Positions 42,702-51,266 of a DNA stretch of 64,000 nucleotides are shown in pieces (within the stretch, counting starts at the first letter, position 1; every line of letters begins with the position of its first letter). The position numbers were made by a program, and so were the translations under genes. The notes beneath the pieces are model-generated. The model worked only from the letters and a program-made list of their open reading frames with translations, had not been told where the DNA came from and searched no databases. The stretch lies in contig WGMF01000040.1 in assembly GCA_016125215.1 (NCBI GenBank), forward strand, positions 25,234 through 89,233, in the 5' to 3' direction. This stretch comes from Phycisphaera sp. (lineage in GTDB: Bacteria > Planctomycetota > Phycisphaerae > Phycisphaerales > Phycisphaeraceae).

Positions 42702-43256
42702 TCACTCATCCGTTGCCCAGTTGACGAGGTCGTCGTCGTCGCCTTCCTGTTTGTTGGGGCCTGTGGAGAAGAGGTCGAAGCCGGTCGTGTTGTGCCGGCC
42801 GGGTTGACGGTAGATGTAGGCCTGCCCCCAGGGGTCTTTGGGGATGCCCTTTTCGAGGTAAGGCCCGTGCCACTTGTCAGCGTCGACGTCGGCGGGCGCG
42901 TCCATGAGTGCGCCCAGACCCTCCTGTTCGGTGGGGTATCGGCCACAGTCGATCTCGAACGAGCTCAGGGCGGTCTCCATCTGGTGGATGTCCGCCATCG
43001 CGGCGGTCTTGCGGGCCTGCTCGCTCCGGCCGGCCACCTTGGGCACGACGATGGCAATCAGGGCCGCCAGGATCACGAGCACGAGCAAAAGCTCGATGAG
43101 GGTGAAGGCGTGTCGTGCGGAATCGGGTGCCACTGGCGGCTTGCCCGCCGGTGCGTGCGGCGTCCTTGAAACACTGGCGGACAAGCCGCCAGTGGCACGC
43201 AAACCGCCAGTGGCACGCAAACCGCAGTGACAAGGGGTGAGGCTTTGGTCTTTCAT
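42702..43256 (-). CDS. gspG: Type II secretion major pseudopilin G
   Basis: A 184-aa protein: leader of 50 residues, then ARHA|FTLIELLLVLVILAALIA. The body has the major pseudopilin signature (VVPKVAGRSEQARKTAAMAD, ALSSFEIDCGRYPTEQEGLG, WHGPYLEKGIPKDPWGQAYI) and an Asp-rich end. The ATG at 43256 is secure: it overlaps the gspF stop (ATGA) and has GGAG upstream. So the long leader is real, and its residues about 9-45 come from palindromic element A, including a duplicated GLRAT-G. Usual GspG leaders have 6-10 residues. Confidence 0.93.
   Translation of the reverse strand: MKDQSLTPCHCGLRATGGLRATGGLSASVSRTPHAPAGKPPVAPDSARHAFTLIELLLVLVILAALIAIVVPKVAGRSEQARKTAAMADIHQMETALSSFEIDCGRYPTEQEGLGALMDAPADVDADKWHGPYLEKGIPKDPWGQAYIYRQPGRHNTTGFDLFSTGPNKQEGDDDDLVNWATDE
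43127..43221. repeat. Palindromic element A, copy 6 (core plus 18-bp duplication, inside gspG)
   Basis: The core spans 43127-43198 with arms GTGCCACTGGCGGCTTGCCC and GGACAAGCCGCCAGTGGCAC. The end is duplicated: CCGCCAGTGGCACGCAAA occurs at 43186-43203 and again at 43204-43221. The whole lies in frame in the gspG leader. Confidence 0.9.
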
Positions 43257-44458
43257 TTGATTAGCTCCTGCATCGAGAAAATGGGCAGCATCATGCCGAT
43301 GACGATTGTGCCGACGAGCGTGGCCATGATAAAGAGCATCGCCGGCTCGGCCAGCGAAACGAGCAGTCGCAACTGGCGGTCGAGTTCCTGTTCGTAGACC
43401 CCCGCGAGGCGGATGAGTTCCTTGTCGAGTCTTCCCGCTTCTTCCGCCACGGCCAGGGTCTCGATCACCGAGAGCGGGAACAATCTGCCACAGCTTTCGA
43501 GGCTCCGCGCCAGGCTGCGGCCGCGCACGACCTCTTCGATCGATTTGTGCATCGTCTGTGAGAGTTCCTGGTTGCCCAGCGCCTCGGCTGCCACACGAAG
43601 CGACGAGACCATCGGCACGCCCGCCGCCAGCAGTGTCCCGAGCATTCGGCTAAACCGCACCAGCGCCAGGCGTGACACCACCAGCCCGACCCCCGGAAGC
43701 ACGAGCAGCAGCCGTTCCATGCGCAGGCGACCCGACGGTGACTTGAGGCTCCGACGGATGACCATGACGGCAACCAAAATCACAGCCAGCACGAAGAGCC
43801 CCCGGTGGAGCAGCAGGTCGCTGGCCGCCACGATGCCGCGCGTCAGGGCCGGGAGTTTGCCGCCAAGCCCGTTGAACATGACGCTGAACTTGGGGATGAA
43901 GTAGGTGAGCATGAGGACCATCACGCCGGTGGCGACGGTGGCAAGCACCATCGGGTAGGCCAGCGCGTTCTTGATCCGGCCGCCGAGGTCGCGTTCCCGG
44001 CTCTGAAAGTCGGCGATCTGACCGAGCACCACGTCGAGGAACCCGCCCGACTCGCCCGCGCGGACCATCGCGGTTTCGACGTGCGTGAACGAGCCGGTGT
44101 TCTGTCGCATCGCGTCGGCGAGTGTGGACCCGCCTGTGACTTTGTCGTGGATCGAACGGATGACACCCGCGCCGCGGCGTGAGGTCTGTCGGCAGAGGAT
44201 GCCCAGCGCCCGGCTCATGGAGATGCCCGCCGAGAGGAGGTTTGAAAGCTCACGGCAAAAGTCTTCCGCGCCGCGGCGGGTGAGTTTCGAACCGGTCGGT
44301 CGTTCGGTGATCTGTGTGCGAGTGAGAGGCCCGACGCGCACGGGGGTCAGGCCCTTGTTTCTCAATTGGCTGACCGCGGCGTTGCGGGCGTCGGCGTCGA
44401 GCGTGCCCGTGACCTTGCGTCCCTGCGTGTCGATGGCCAGGTATTCAAACGCGCTCAT
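43253..44458 (-). CDS. gspF: Type II secretion inner membrane platform protein F
   Basis: A 401-aa protein from the ATG at 44458, which overlaps the gspE stop (ATGA); the longer frame to 44695 is not supported. Two GspF domains are clear: FCRELSNLLSAGISMSRALG with VETAMVRAGESGGFLDVVLG, and FSRMLGTLLAAGVPMVSSLR with SVIETLAVAEEAGRLDKELI. Three TM regions are seen (around 170, 220 and 375). It forms the rotor-like platform worked by GspE. Confidence 0.95.
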   Translation of the reverse strand: MSAFEYLAIDTQGRKVTGTLDADARNAAVSQLRNKGLTPVRVGPLTRTQITERPTGSKLTRRGAEDFCRELSNLLSAGISMSRALGILCRQTSRRGAGVIRSIHDKVTGGSTLADAMRQNTGSFTHVETAMVRAGESGGFLDVVLGQIADFQSRERDLGGRIKNALAYPMVLATVATGVMVLMLTYFIPKFSVMFNGLGGKLPALTRGIVAASDLLLHRGLFVLAVILVAVMVIRRSLKSPSGRLRMERLLLVLPGVGLVVSRLALVRFSRMLGTLLAAGVPMVSSLRVAAEALGNQELSQTMHKSIEEVVRGRSLARSLESCGRLFPLSVIETLAVAEEAGRLDKELIRLAGVYEQELDRQLRLLVSLAEPAMLFIMATLVGTIVIGMMLPIFSMQELIK

Positions 44459-46152
44459 GTCGTTTGCTCCGTGGCCGCCTCTTCCTTGGTCACGCGCAGC
44501 ACCTCTTCCACGGTGGTCTGGCCGTTTCTCAAGAGCCGCCAGCCGTCTTCGCGCAGCGACCTCATCCCCTCGAGGCGTGCCTGCCTGCGGATGGTGGGCA
44601 CGGCGGCGTGTTCCATCACGAGCGTGCGGATGCGGTCGCTCACGGGCATGATCTCGAAGATGCCGGTGCGCCCGAGGTAGCCCGTCTCGCGGCACTCGTT
44701 GCAGCCGCGCCCGCGGACGAAAACGTCGGGCATCTCGCTGCCGTAGGTCTGACGCAACAGTTCGATGTCGTGGGGGATGTATTCTTCTCGGCAGTGCGGG
44801 CAGATGGTGCGCACGAGGCGCTGCGCCATGACGACTTCGAGCGTCGAGGCGACGAGGTAGGACTCGACGCCCATGTCGATGAGTCGGACGGTGGCGCTGG
44901 GTGCGTCGTTGGTGTGGAGCGTGGAGAAGACCAGGTGCCCGGTGAGCGAGGCCTGCACCGCGATCTCGGCGGTCTCGTGGTCGCGGATCTCGCCGATGAG
45001 CACGACATCCGGGTCGTGACGCAGGATCGAACGCAGGCCTGTCGCAAAGGTCAGGCCGGCCTTGGTGTTGACCTGGATCTGGTTGATGCCGTGCAGGTGG
45101 TATTCGACGGGGTCTTCGATGGTGACGATTTTTCTCTGGATGTCGTTGATCTGCGTGAGGCCGGCGTAGAGGGTGGTGGTCTTGCCGCTGCCTGTGGGTC
45201 CGGTGACGAGGACGATGCCGTGCGGCAGTTCGAGGACCCGGTCGATGGCCATGCGGTCGCGCTCAGCCATGCCCAGGTGTTCCAGGCCGAACATCGCGGC
45301 GGTGCGGTCGAGTAATCTCATCACGATGGCTTCGCCGTGGAGCATGGGGATGACGGAGACGCGCACGTCGAGTTCGCGCGTGCCGATGCGGAGCTTGACG
45401 CGGCCGTCCTGTGGCACGCGTTTCTCAGCGATGTCGAGTTGGCTGAGGATCTTGAGTCGCGAGACGATGGCGGCGTGGAACTGGTGGACCTCGCGTGAGA
45501 GGGGCGTTTCCTGCAAGACGCCGTCGATCCGGTAGCGCACGCGCATGGATTTTTCGAACGGCTCGATGTGGACGTCGGTGGCCCGGCGGTCGATGGCTTC
45601 GCTGAGGACCTGGTTGACGAGGGTGATGATCGAGGCGTCCTGGACCTCGGCGTCGAGGACGACGTCGGCCGCGGCGTCGGTCTGCGCGGTGTCGCCGTTG
45701 GCCTCGCTGACGAGGACTTCAAGTGTGTCGGCCCCGACGCCCAGCGAAGTGCCCAGGTGCCGCGTGATCTCCTGTGCGGGTGCGAGCACGGGGCGGACCG
45801 TTTTGCCCGTGGCCATGCGGAGTTCATCGAGCCCCGCGCGGTCGGTCGGTCGGCTGGTGGCGACACGCAACTGGCCGTCGGCCTCGTCGAGCGGCAGCAA
45901 CTGGTGCTTGAGCAGGACAGCCACGGGGAACTGTGCAACGAAGTCGGGCGCGGGCTTGAGCGTTTTGAGGTCGATGCGTTCGAGGGCAAACGCGCCGCTG
46001 AGGTAGGCGTGCAGGGCCTCTTCGGATAATCCCCCGGCTTGCAGGATCGCCGACTCGCAGGCCTGGCCCGACTGCGTGAGCGAACGGACCTGCTCGGCGG
46101 CGGCTTGGTCGAGCAGGCCATCGCTGCGCATCTTTTCGACCAGTGCGATCAT
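44455..46152 (-). CDS. gspE: Type II secretion ATPase E
   Basis: A 565-aa cytoplasmic hexameric ATPase. The N-terminal GspE_N/MshEN-type domain covers about 1-150. The Walker A motif is GPTGSGKTTT at 318-327, followed by the Asp box TIEDPVEYHLHGINQ, Walker B DPDVVLIGEIRD and the His box LVFSTLHTNDAPSA. A four-Cys zinc site (ICPHC and CNEC) lies before the C terminus, as in standard GspE. It is the first gene of the operon. A core-only palindromic element lies 80 bp upstream, in the promoter region. Confidence 0.95.
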   Translation of the reverse strand: MIALVEKMRSDGLLDQAAAEQVRSLTQSGQACESAILQAGGLSEEALHAYLSGAFALERIDLKTLKPAPDFVAQFPVAVLLKHQLLPLDEADGQLRVATSRPTDRAGLDELRMATGKTVRPVLAPAQEITRHLGTSLGVGADTLEVLVSEANGDTAQTDAAADVVLDAEVQDASIITLVNQVLSEAIDRRATDVHIEPFEKSMRVRYRIDGVLQETPLSREVHQFHAAIVSRLKILSQLDIAEKRVPQDGRVKLRIGTRELDVRVSVIPMLHGEAIVMRLLDRTAAMFGLEHLGMAERDRMAIDRVLELPHGIVLVTGPTGSGKTTTLYAGLTQINDIQRKIVTIEDPVEYHLHGINQIQVNTKAGLTFATGLRSILRHDPDVVLIGEIRDHETAEIAVQASLTGHLVFSTLHTNDAPSATVRLIDMGVESYLVASTLEVVMAQRLVRTICPHCREEYIPHDIELLRQTYGSEMPDVFVRGRGCNECRETGYLGRTGIFEIMPVSDRIRTLVMEHAAVPTIRRQARLEGMRSLREDGWRLLRNGQTTVEEVLRVTKEEAATEQTT

Positions 46153-46232
46153 GGAAAAACCTTGAAGGTCGTTTCACCTTGCGGGCACGGCCTGCGTCGG
46201 ACATCCAGGTCCAACGCCGACCGTGTACCGGG

Positions 46233-46306
46233 GTGCCACTGGCGGCTTGCCCGCCAGTGAAAATACCGTAAGCCTGAAACACTGGCGGGCAAGCCGCCGG
46301 TGGCAC
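46233..46306. repeat. Palindromic element A, copy 7 (core only)
   Basis: Arms GTGCCACTGGCGGCTTGCCC and GGGCAAGCCGCCGGTGGCAC around AAAATACCGTAAGCCTGAAA. It sits between gspE (starts 46152) and the Spy-like gene (ends 46354), without the long flanks. Confidence 0.88.
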
Positions 46307-46353
46307 ACATTGTCTTAACTAACGCCAAGAGTGCATCAATGCTTGCACACGCG

Positions 46354-46995
46354 TCAGTCGAGCAAGCCGTAGCTGACCAGGATCGCTTCCTGGCGGACGC
46401 TGAGCACTTCGCGCAGCTCGGCCTTGGCCTTGTCGAGGTCCTGCTGGGCCTTGGCACGCTCGGTGCGGTAGGCGTCGAGCGCAGCCTTGATATCCCCAGC
46501 CGGGGCGTTGGTGTCTTTGACGACCTCTTCGAGTTTCTGACGGGCCTTGCCCAAGGCGCTGTCGTCGCCGGGCATCGAGAACGACGGACGGTTGCTGCTG
46601 TCGTTGCCCTGCGCATTGTCGCCACCGCCGCGTCGGCCACGCCAGCCGCCCATCATCATCCCGCGACCGGGTCGGTTGAGTTGACGGGTGAGGTCCGCGA
46701 CCTTCGTATACATCGGTTTGACCTGTTCCCACTCGGCGTCTGTGAAACCCAGTTGTTCCTTGACCGCGTCGTTCATGCGGTTACGCATCTCTTCGATGCG
46801 CTGCTGCATCTCTTCGGGCGTGCCCCAGCGCGATTGCCGGTTGTTGTTGTCACCCCCGGATGCCCGTGCGCCGGTGTTGTCCCCGCCCTCCGTCTGCGCA
46901 TGGACCATCGGGCTGACCATCATCCCCAACCCGACCACCACGACCACCGCCAGCAGCGACACCACCGTCTTCTTCACCATCGTTTGCTTCATCAT
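46354..46995 (-). CDS. Periplasmic Spy/CpxP-like protein
   Basis: A 213-aa exported protein. It begins MMKQTMVKKTVV, with the signal helix SLLAVVVVVGLGMMVSPMVHA. The mature part has two helical, charged stretches (MQQRIEEMRNRMNDAVKEQL and ARQKLEEVVKDTNAPAGDIK to RAKAQQDLDKAKAELREVLS) separated by a Gly/Arg/Asp region. This resembles Spy/CpxP-type or zinc-resistance-associated periplasmic proteins, though the LTxxQ motifs are weak. ATG at 46995 has AAAGG about 7 nt upstream; the extension to 47121 is unlikely. It is separate from the gsp operon by 200 bp and a repeat. Confidence 0.65.
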   Translation of the reverse strand: MMKQTMVKKTVVSLLAVVVVVGLGMMVSPMVHAQTEGGDNTGARASGGDNNNRQSRWGTPEEMQQRIEEMRNRMNDAVKEQLGFTDAEWEQVKPMYTKVADLTRQLNRPGRGMMMGGWRGRRGGGDNAQGNDSSNRPSFSMPGDDSALGKARQKLEEVVKDTNAPAGDIKAALDAYRTERAKAQQDLDKAKAELREVLSVRQEAILVSYGLLD

Positions 46996-47192
46996 CGCTA
47001 GACCTTTCGAGCCGATTGCCTGCGCCCATGCGTCGGCCACGTGCCGGCGCGCAGTGGGTGCATCTGGCAAAATGCTAGCCACGCCCACATTAAAGCTTGA
47101 TGAGAACCCCCGGAAAATCATGGTGTCTCGGACTGCCGAACAGAAGGCCCCTAGCCGGCGACAGTATTTGTGCAGTGAAACACGTGAGAGTC

Positions 47193-47307
47193 GAGACAGA
47201 AACCGCAGATTGCGCAGATGACGCAGATTCGAGGCAGATTAAAGGCTGATGTCCTCCGACATCAATCAGTATCGATCTGTGAAATCTGCGCAATCTGTGG
47301 TTTCATC
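47193..47307. repeat. Inverted repeat family B, copy 2
   Basis: Left end GACAGAAACCGCAGATTGCG, right end AATCTGCGCAATCTGTGGTT. The middle has a second small palindrome (GATGTCCTCCGACATC). It lies between the Spy-like and VKOR genes. Confidence 0.85.
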
Positions 47308-47382
47308 CCCGGCCCGGTTTATCCTCTGTTCTCTTGTTAACTCATTCTGGTTCTTATTCTTAATTAATTTCAGGTATTAGGT

Positions 47383-48645
47383 TTACGGAATAATATTTTT
47401 GCTCGTCGAGTCGAGTTTCGCATGGCCGACGCCCAGGTCTTTGAGTGCCGCGATCAGTTCGCCCGTTGTGGCCGGCCTGCCACGCAGGATGTTGCCACCG
47501 ATGATGACCATCGGCAGACGGTATTGCCTCGTGAGCTGGTAGAGCGCGAGGTAGCGCGCGATGCGCAGGTTCGCAAAGCCCTCGCCCTCAGCCCGCTTGA
47601 GCGCGTCCTCACCGACAAGCTCGATCGCTTTGCGCCTGGCCTCTTCGGGCGACGGCGGACGCTCGCCTGTCATCAGGTAATCATCGAACGCTTGATACTC
47701 CCGGGGGTCGGCGTAGAAGACGGCCAGTGCGAGGCGGGCGTAGGTGCAGGCGTGTTCGTTTTCCGGCGAGGTCTGCGCGATGTCGGGGTTGCAGTCGCTG
47801 TCGAGCGGCGTGGGCAGCGTGACGAGGCCCAGCGCATCGGGGCCGAGTGAGGTCATGGCCTCCTTGAGCATCGCGTGCATGCGTCGGCAGTGGGGGCAGG
47901 TGTAATCAAAAAGATAGACCGCGAGGGTTTGGGCGTCGGTGTTGCCCAGGTGCGGGTGCTCGGTCGGGCGGAGTCTTGCCTGGCCATGCAGGACGCTGAT
48001 CGTGCGCTCTTGGCCGCGGCCGGTGTCGATGTCGGGCGTACCGCCGAGCGTGACGGGGCCCTCGGAGGGCGGGCTTGGGACGATGTCGTGCGTGGGTTGC
48101 TCGCCAAGAAGTTGGCCGGCGACGAGCACCGCGAGCCCCGCGACAGCGATGACGCCCAATCCTGCCCACGAGCTTCTGGGCATCGACGGGGCTTTGAGGT
48201 AAACCACAACCGCCAGCGCGATGGCCGCGATATGTGCGGTGGTGCAGTAAACGCACACAGCCTTGACCACGGCCAGTTCAATCACAAGAAAATAGACCGC
48301 GGAGAAACCGGCGAGCGTGCTCAGCGCCAGGATCAACCGCCAGCCCGCGCGCCGCCTTGCCGCGTCCCGGCTGCTCTGGATATGGACACTGCTGACGATC
48401 AGGCCCGCGTAGACGATCATGCCCATGGCCGAGACGGGTTGGCCAAACCAGTAGGCCCACCGCGTGTTGAGCACCTGCGCGCAGCCCGATGTCCCACCGC
48501 AGCCGGGCGGGGCGTTGTCGGGACTGAGCGTGGCACGCAGCGTCATCGCGGCCGCACCCAGCGCCACGAGCGCAAGCAACCGGATCACCCACACGACCGC
48601 GCCGGGCGCGGCGGGGGAGTCGGGTTGTGCATCGTCGATGGGCAT
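47383..48645 (-). CDS. Vitamin K epoxide reductase-DsbA fusion protein
   Basis: A 420-aa membrane protein for disulfide bond formation. Residues about 1-180 are a VKOR domain with four or five TM helices, the loop cysteines in CGGTSGCAQVLN and the active CVYC. After one more helix, a thioredoxin-fold domain in the periplasm carries YTCPHCRRMH, a DsbA-type CxxC, and ends with a helix-rich lid and the MVIIGGNILRG cis-Pro region (here Pro in LPMVI). Fusion of VKOR to its redox partner is known in several phyla. It may serve the cysteine-containing exported proteins here. Confidence 0.9.
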   Translation of the reverse strand: MPIDDAQPDSPAAPGAVVWVIRLLALVALGAAAMTLRATLSPDNAPPGCGGTSGCAQVLNTRWAYWFGQPVSAMGMIVYAGLIVSSVHIQSSRDAARRRAGWRLILALSTLAGFSAVYFLVIELAVVKAVCVYCTTAHIAAIALAVVVYLKAPSMPRSSWAGLGVIAVAGLAVLVAGQLLGEQPTHDIVPSPPSEGPVTLGGTPDIDTGRGQERTISVLHGQARLRPTEHPHLGNTDAQTLAVYLFDYTCPHCRRMHAMLKEAMTSLGPDALGLVTLPTPLDSDCNPDIAQTSPENEHACTYARLALAVFYADPREYQAFDDYLMTGERPPSPEEARRKAIELVGEDALKRAEGEGFANLRIARYLALYQLTRQYRLPMVIIGGNILRGRPATTGELIAALKDLGVGHAKLDSTSKNIIP

Positions 48646-48659
48646 GGCGGTGATATCCG

Positions 48660-49496
48660 TCAGACTTTGCGGACGTAACGGACGATCCGGCCCGCGACGT
48701 GGAAGCCCGCGGATTCATACAACGCCGCGGCGGGTCGGTCTTGTTCACCCTCACCGCATTCGACGACAATCGCCTCGAACAAGGCACGCTCACAGTGGTC
48801 GATAGCGCGAGACAGGAGCGTGCGTGCGACGCCCTGTCTGCGGTGATCGGGGTGGACGTAAAGGTTTTCAAGGACGCCGACCTGCCCGAGCGAGAGGACG
48901 CCGACGTAACCGACGGTCTGCTGGCCGAGTCGTGCGAGGTAGGCGTCGATGCGTGGCTCGTCGAGCTGGTCGATCATGCAGTCAGCCCACTGGTCGGCGG
49001 CGGCTTGAACATCAGGCTTGCGTCCCAGCGACTCGGCGGCCTGTGTGCGCAAGAGCGTCCGGGCCTGCGGGTAGTCAGCCCGCGCGGGGATGACCCGCAA
49101 ACCGGCGTGTTGCCGTGTCGGGCGTTGCCAACTCACAAGTTGATAGACCCGGCGAGGGCTGGGCACAAAGCCCCGCTTGGAAAGTTCGTCAGCAAAATCC
49201 GGGGGCGTCTGCGCATCGCTGGTCGTCATCCACGCACAGCGCGTGCCTTGCCCCCGGAAGTGTTTTTCGATCCGGTCGAGCAGGGCGCAGGTTTCGTCAC
49301 GGCTTGAAGCCAGAAGGTCACACGCGAAATTCCCCATCACCGCGGCCGGCCGATCCGGGTGGGTGAAAACCGTGGCGCCGTCGAGGTCTGCCTCGACACT
49401 GTGTGTGCGTGCGAGAACGGCGTCGGCCCGCTGGATCGCGCGGACAAGCGCATCGCTCGACGGGGCGTAACTCGACTGGGAGATGGGCAGTTCCAT
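48660..49496 (-). CDS. GNAT family N-acetyltransferase
   Basis: A 278-aa protein whose C-terminal half is a GNAT domain: TVGYVGVLSLGQVGVLENLY for the core strands, then the acetyl-CoA site VHPDHRRQGVARTLL, and AALYESAGFHVAGRIVRY at the end. The N-terminal half (GTRCAWMTTSDAQTPPDFAD) looks like a degenerate second GNAT fold. Substrate unknown. It is followed after 14 bp by the VKOR-DsbA gene on the same strand. Confidence 0.85.
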   Translation of the reverse strand: MELPISQSSYAPSSDALVRAIQRADAVLARTHSVEADLDGATVFTHPDRPAAVMGNFACDLLASSRDETCALLDRIEKHFRGQGTRCAWMTTSDAQTPPDFADELSKRGFVPSPRRVYQLVSWQRPTRQHAGLRVIPARADYPQARTLLRTQAAESLGRKPDVQAAADQWADCMIDQLDEPRIDAYLARLGQQTVGYVGVLSLGQVGVLENLYVHPDHRRQGVARTLLSRAIDHCERALFEAIVVECGEGEQDRPAAALYESAGFHVAGRIVRYVRKV

Positions 49497-49533
49497 AACG
49501 GGATTTTAGGCCTGTAATTTTAAGGCCTGTGAT

Positions 49534-50463
49534 TTAAGCCGCGGCGAACATCGCCTCGACGAAGCGGTCGGGGTCGAAGGGTTCGACATCGTCGGGGGTC
49601 TCACCGACGCCGATGAACTTGACGGGCGTACCGAGTTGCTCACGGATGGCGACCACGATCCCGCCGCGCGCCGTGCCGTCGAGCTTGGCCAGGAAGATGC
49701 CGGTGATCTCGATCGATTCGGTGAAGACCTTCGCCTGCGTGATGGCGTTCTGGCCTGTGGTCGCGTCGAGCACGAGGATGACTTCATCGGGGCGGTCGGG
49801 GAGTTGTTTCTGGATGACGCTCTTGATCTTGGTCAGTTGCCGCATGAGGTGTTCCTGCGTGTGCAGTCGGCCGGCGGTGTCGACCAGCAGGACATCGACC
49901 TTCCTGGCGACGGCGGCCTGAACCGCATCGAACGCGACGGCCGCGGGGTCGCCGCCCTGTTTGCCCTTGATGACCTCGACGCCCAGGCGCTGCGACCAGA
50001 CTTCGAGCTGCTCGACCGCCGCGGCTCGGAACGTGTCGCAGGCCGCGAGCATCACGCTGCGCCCCTCGTCACGCAGGCTCTTGGCAATCTTGGCAATGCT
50101 CGTGGTCTTGCCCGCGCCGTTGATGCCCGCCACGAGGATGACGGTCGTTTCCCCCTTGGGACGAAGCTTCAACGACCGGTCTTCCGGGGGCCAGTAGGCA
50201 CGCAGTTGCTCCTTGAGGAATCCCAGCGCATCGTCGCCGGTGGCGATCTCGCTGCGCTCCCACGCGGCGGTGAGGTCCTTGACCAGTTCGCCCGCGGCCT
50301 TGACGCCCACGTCCGCCGAGATGAGTCGGCGTTCGATCTCCCTGAGCAGCTCGGGCGAGAGCGGCTTGCCCGAGAGCACGCTGCGCAGCTGGCCGACGAA
50401 CGTCGACCGCGTCTTGGTCAAGCCGGTCTTGAGTTTGTTGAATACGCTCTTGAACAGTCCCAC
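49534..50463 (-). CDS. ftsY: Signal recognition particle receptor FtsY
   Basis: A 309-aa GTPase that docks SRP-ribosome complexes at the inner membrane. N domain: LFKSVFNKLKTGLTKTRSTF and SPELLREIERRLISADVGVK. G domain: GINGAGKTTSIAKIA, DTFRAAAVEQLEVW, DTAGRLHTQ and AKLDGTARGG. There is no long acidic A domain, as in many short FtsY forms. I choose GTG at 50463, with AAGGA upstream and the typical MGLFKSVFNKLK start; the frame extends to 50502. Essential housekeeping gene. Confidence 0.95.
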   Translation of the reverse strand: MGLFKSVFNKLKTGLTKTRSTFVGQLRSVLSGKPLSPELLREIERRLISADVGVKAAGELVKDLTAAWERSEIATGDDALGFLKEQLRAYWPPEDRSLKLRPKGETTVILVAGINGAGKTTSIAKIAKSLRDEGRSVMLAACDTFRAAAVEQLEVWSQRLGVEVIKGKQGGDPAAVAFDAVQAAVARKVDVLLVDTAGRLHTQEHLMRQLTKIKSVIQKQLPDRPDEVILVLDATTGQNAITQAKVFTESIEITGIFLAKLDGTARGGIVVAIREQLGTPVKFIGVGETPDDVEPFDPDRFVEAMFAAA

Positions 50464-50542
50464 GGTCGGGGTCCTTGATATCACAGTGTGTAGGGGTGTC
50501 ATTCAAACAGAACAAGAACGGTATTGAAGAATAGTCAGTGCC

Positions 50543-50645
50543 GATACAGAAACCGCAGATTACGCAGATGGCACAGATTCAAGGCAGAAATCCCTGATCC
50601 CCAATCTGTATTGATCTGTGAAATCTGCGCAATCTGCGGTTGCTT
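50543..50645. repeat. Inverted repeat family B, copy 3
   Basis: Left end ATACAGAAACCGCAGATTAC, right end GAAATCTGCGCAATCTGCGG. It lies between ftsY and nusB and is the closest in sequence to copy 2. Confidence 0.85.
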
Positions 50646-50732
50646 CCCCGTTACCGTATATTTCGCAGCCTTGTTCTTAACCATTTTCCATGTTGTTTTG
50701 TCGGTGATCTGGCGTAACAAACCCGTATTGAC

Positions 50733-51167
50733 TCAGGGCTTGAGTTCCCCCGCGGTCTCGGGCAGCGTGCGGGCGATCTTGTCGAGGACGCCGTTGATGA
50801 AGGCCGGGCTTTGGGCTGAGGCGTATTCCTTGGCCAGTTCGACGGCTTCGTTGATGGCGACTCGGGCCGGTGTGCGACCGGCGGCCATCTCGAAACACGC
50901 CAGACGCAGGATCGCGCGGTCCACCGCGGGCTGACGGTAGGTCGGCCAATCGGGCGCCAGCTCACGCACACGGGCGTCGGCGACATTGCGGTCGGCCCAG
51001 GCCTCGCGCGCCAGCTTCACCGCCGCGGCCCGCACGTCCGTCGAGTCGAACGCGTCCTCCACGTTCAACGCGCCGACGATCGCCTCCACGTCGCCCTCAC
51101 CACGCAGGTCGATCTGGTAGAGCACCTGCATCGCAAGCCTTCGGATGTCGTGCATTCGGCTGGGCAT
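50733..51167 (-). CDS. nusB: Transcription antitermination factor NusB
   Basis: A 144-aa all-helical RNA-binding protein used in rRNA transcription antitermination. Motifs: HDIRRLAMQVLYQIDLRG at the start, PTYRQPAVDRAILRLACFEM in the middle, PARVAINEAVELAKEYAS and SPAFINGVLDKIAR at the end. The ATG at 51167 is used; an ATG at 51155 is also possible and the frame to 51221 has no ribosome site. Length is normal for NusB. Confidence 0.93.
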   Translation of the reverse strand: MPSRMHDIRRLAMQVLYQIDLRGEGDVEAIVGALNVEDAFDSTDVRAAAVKLAREAWADRNVADARVRELAPDWPTYRQPAVDRAILRLACFEMAAGRTPARVAINEAVELAKEYASAQSPAFINGVLDKIARTLPETAGELKP

Positions 51168-51266
51168 GGGGATTAGTGTAGTGAAAGTCGAGAGTAGAGC
51201 GTAGACCGATCCCCGACTCACTTACCACTTCTCCTTTCTACTCTCCAGACTCTCCTCTCCAGCCGC

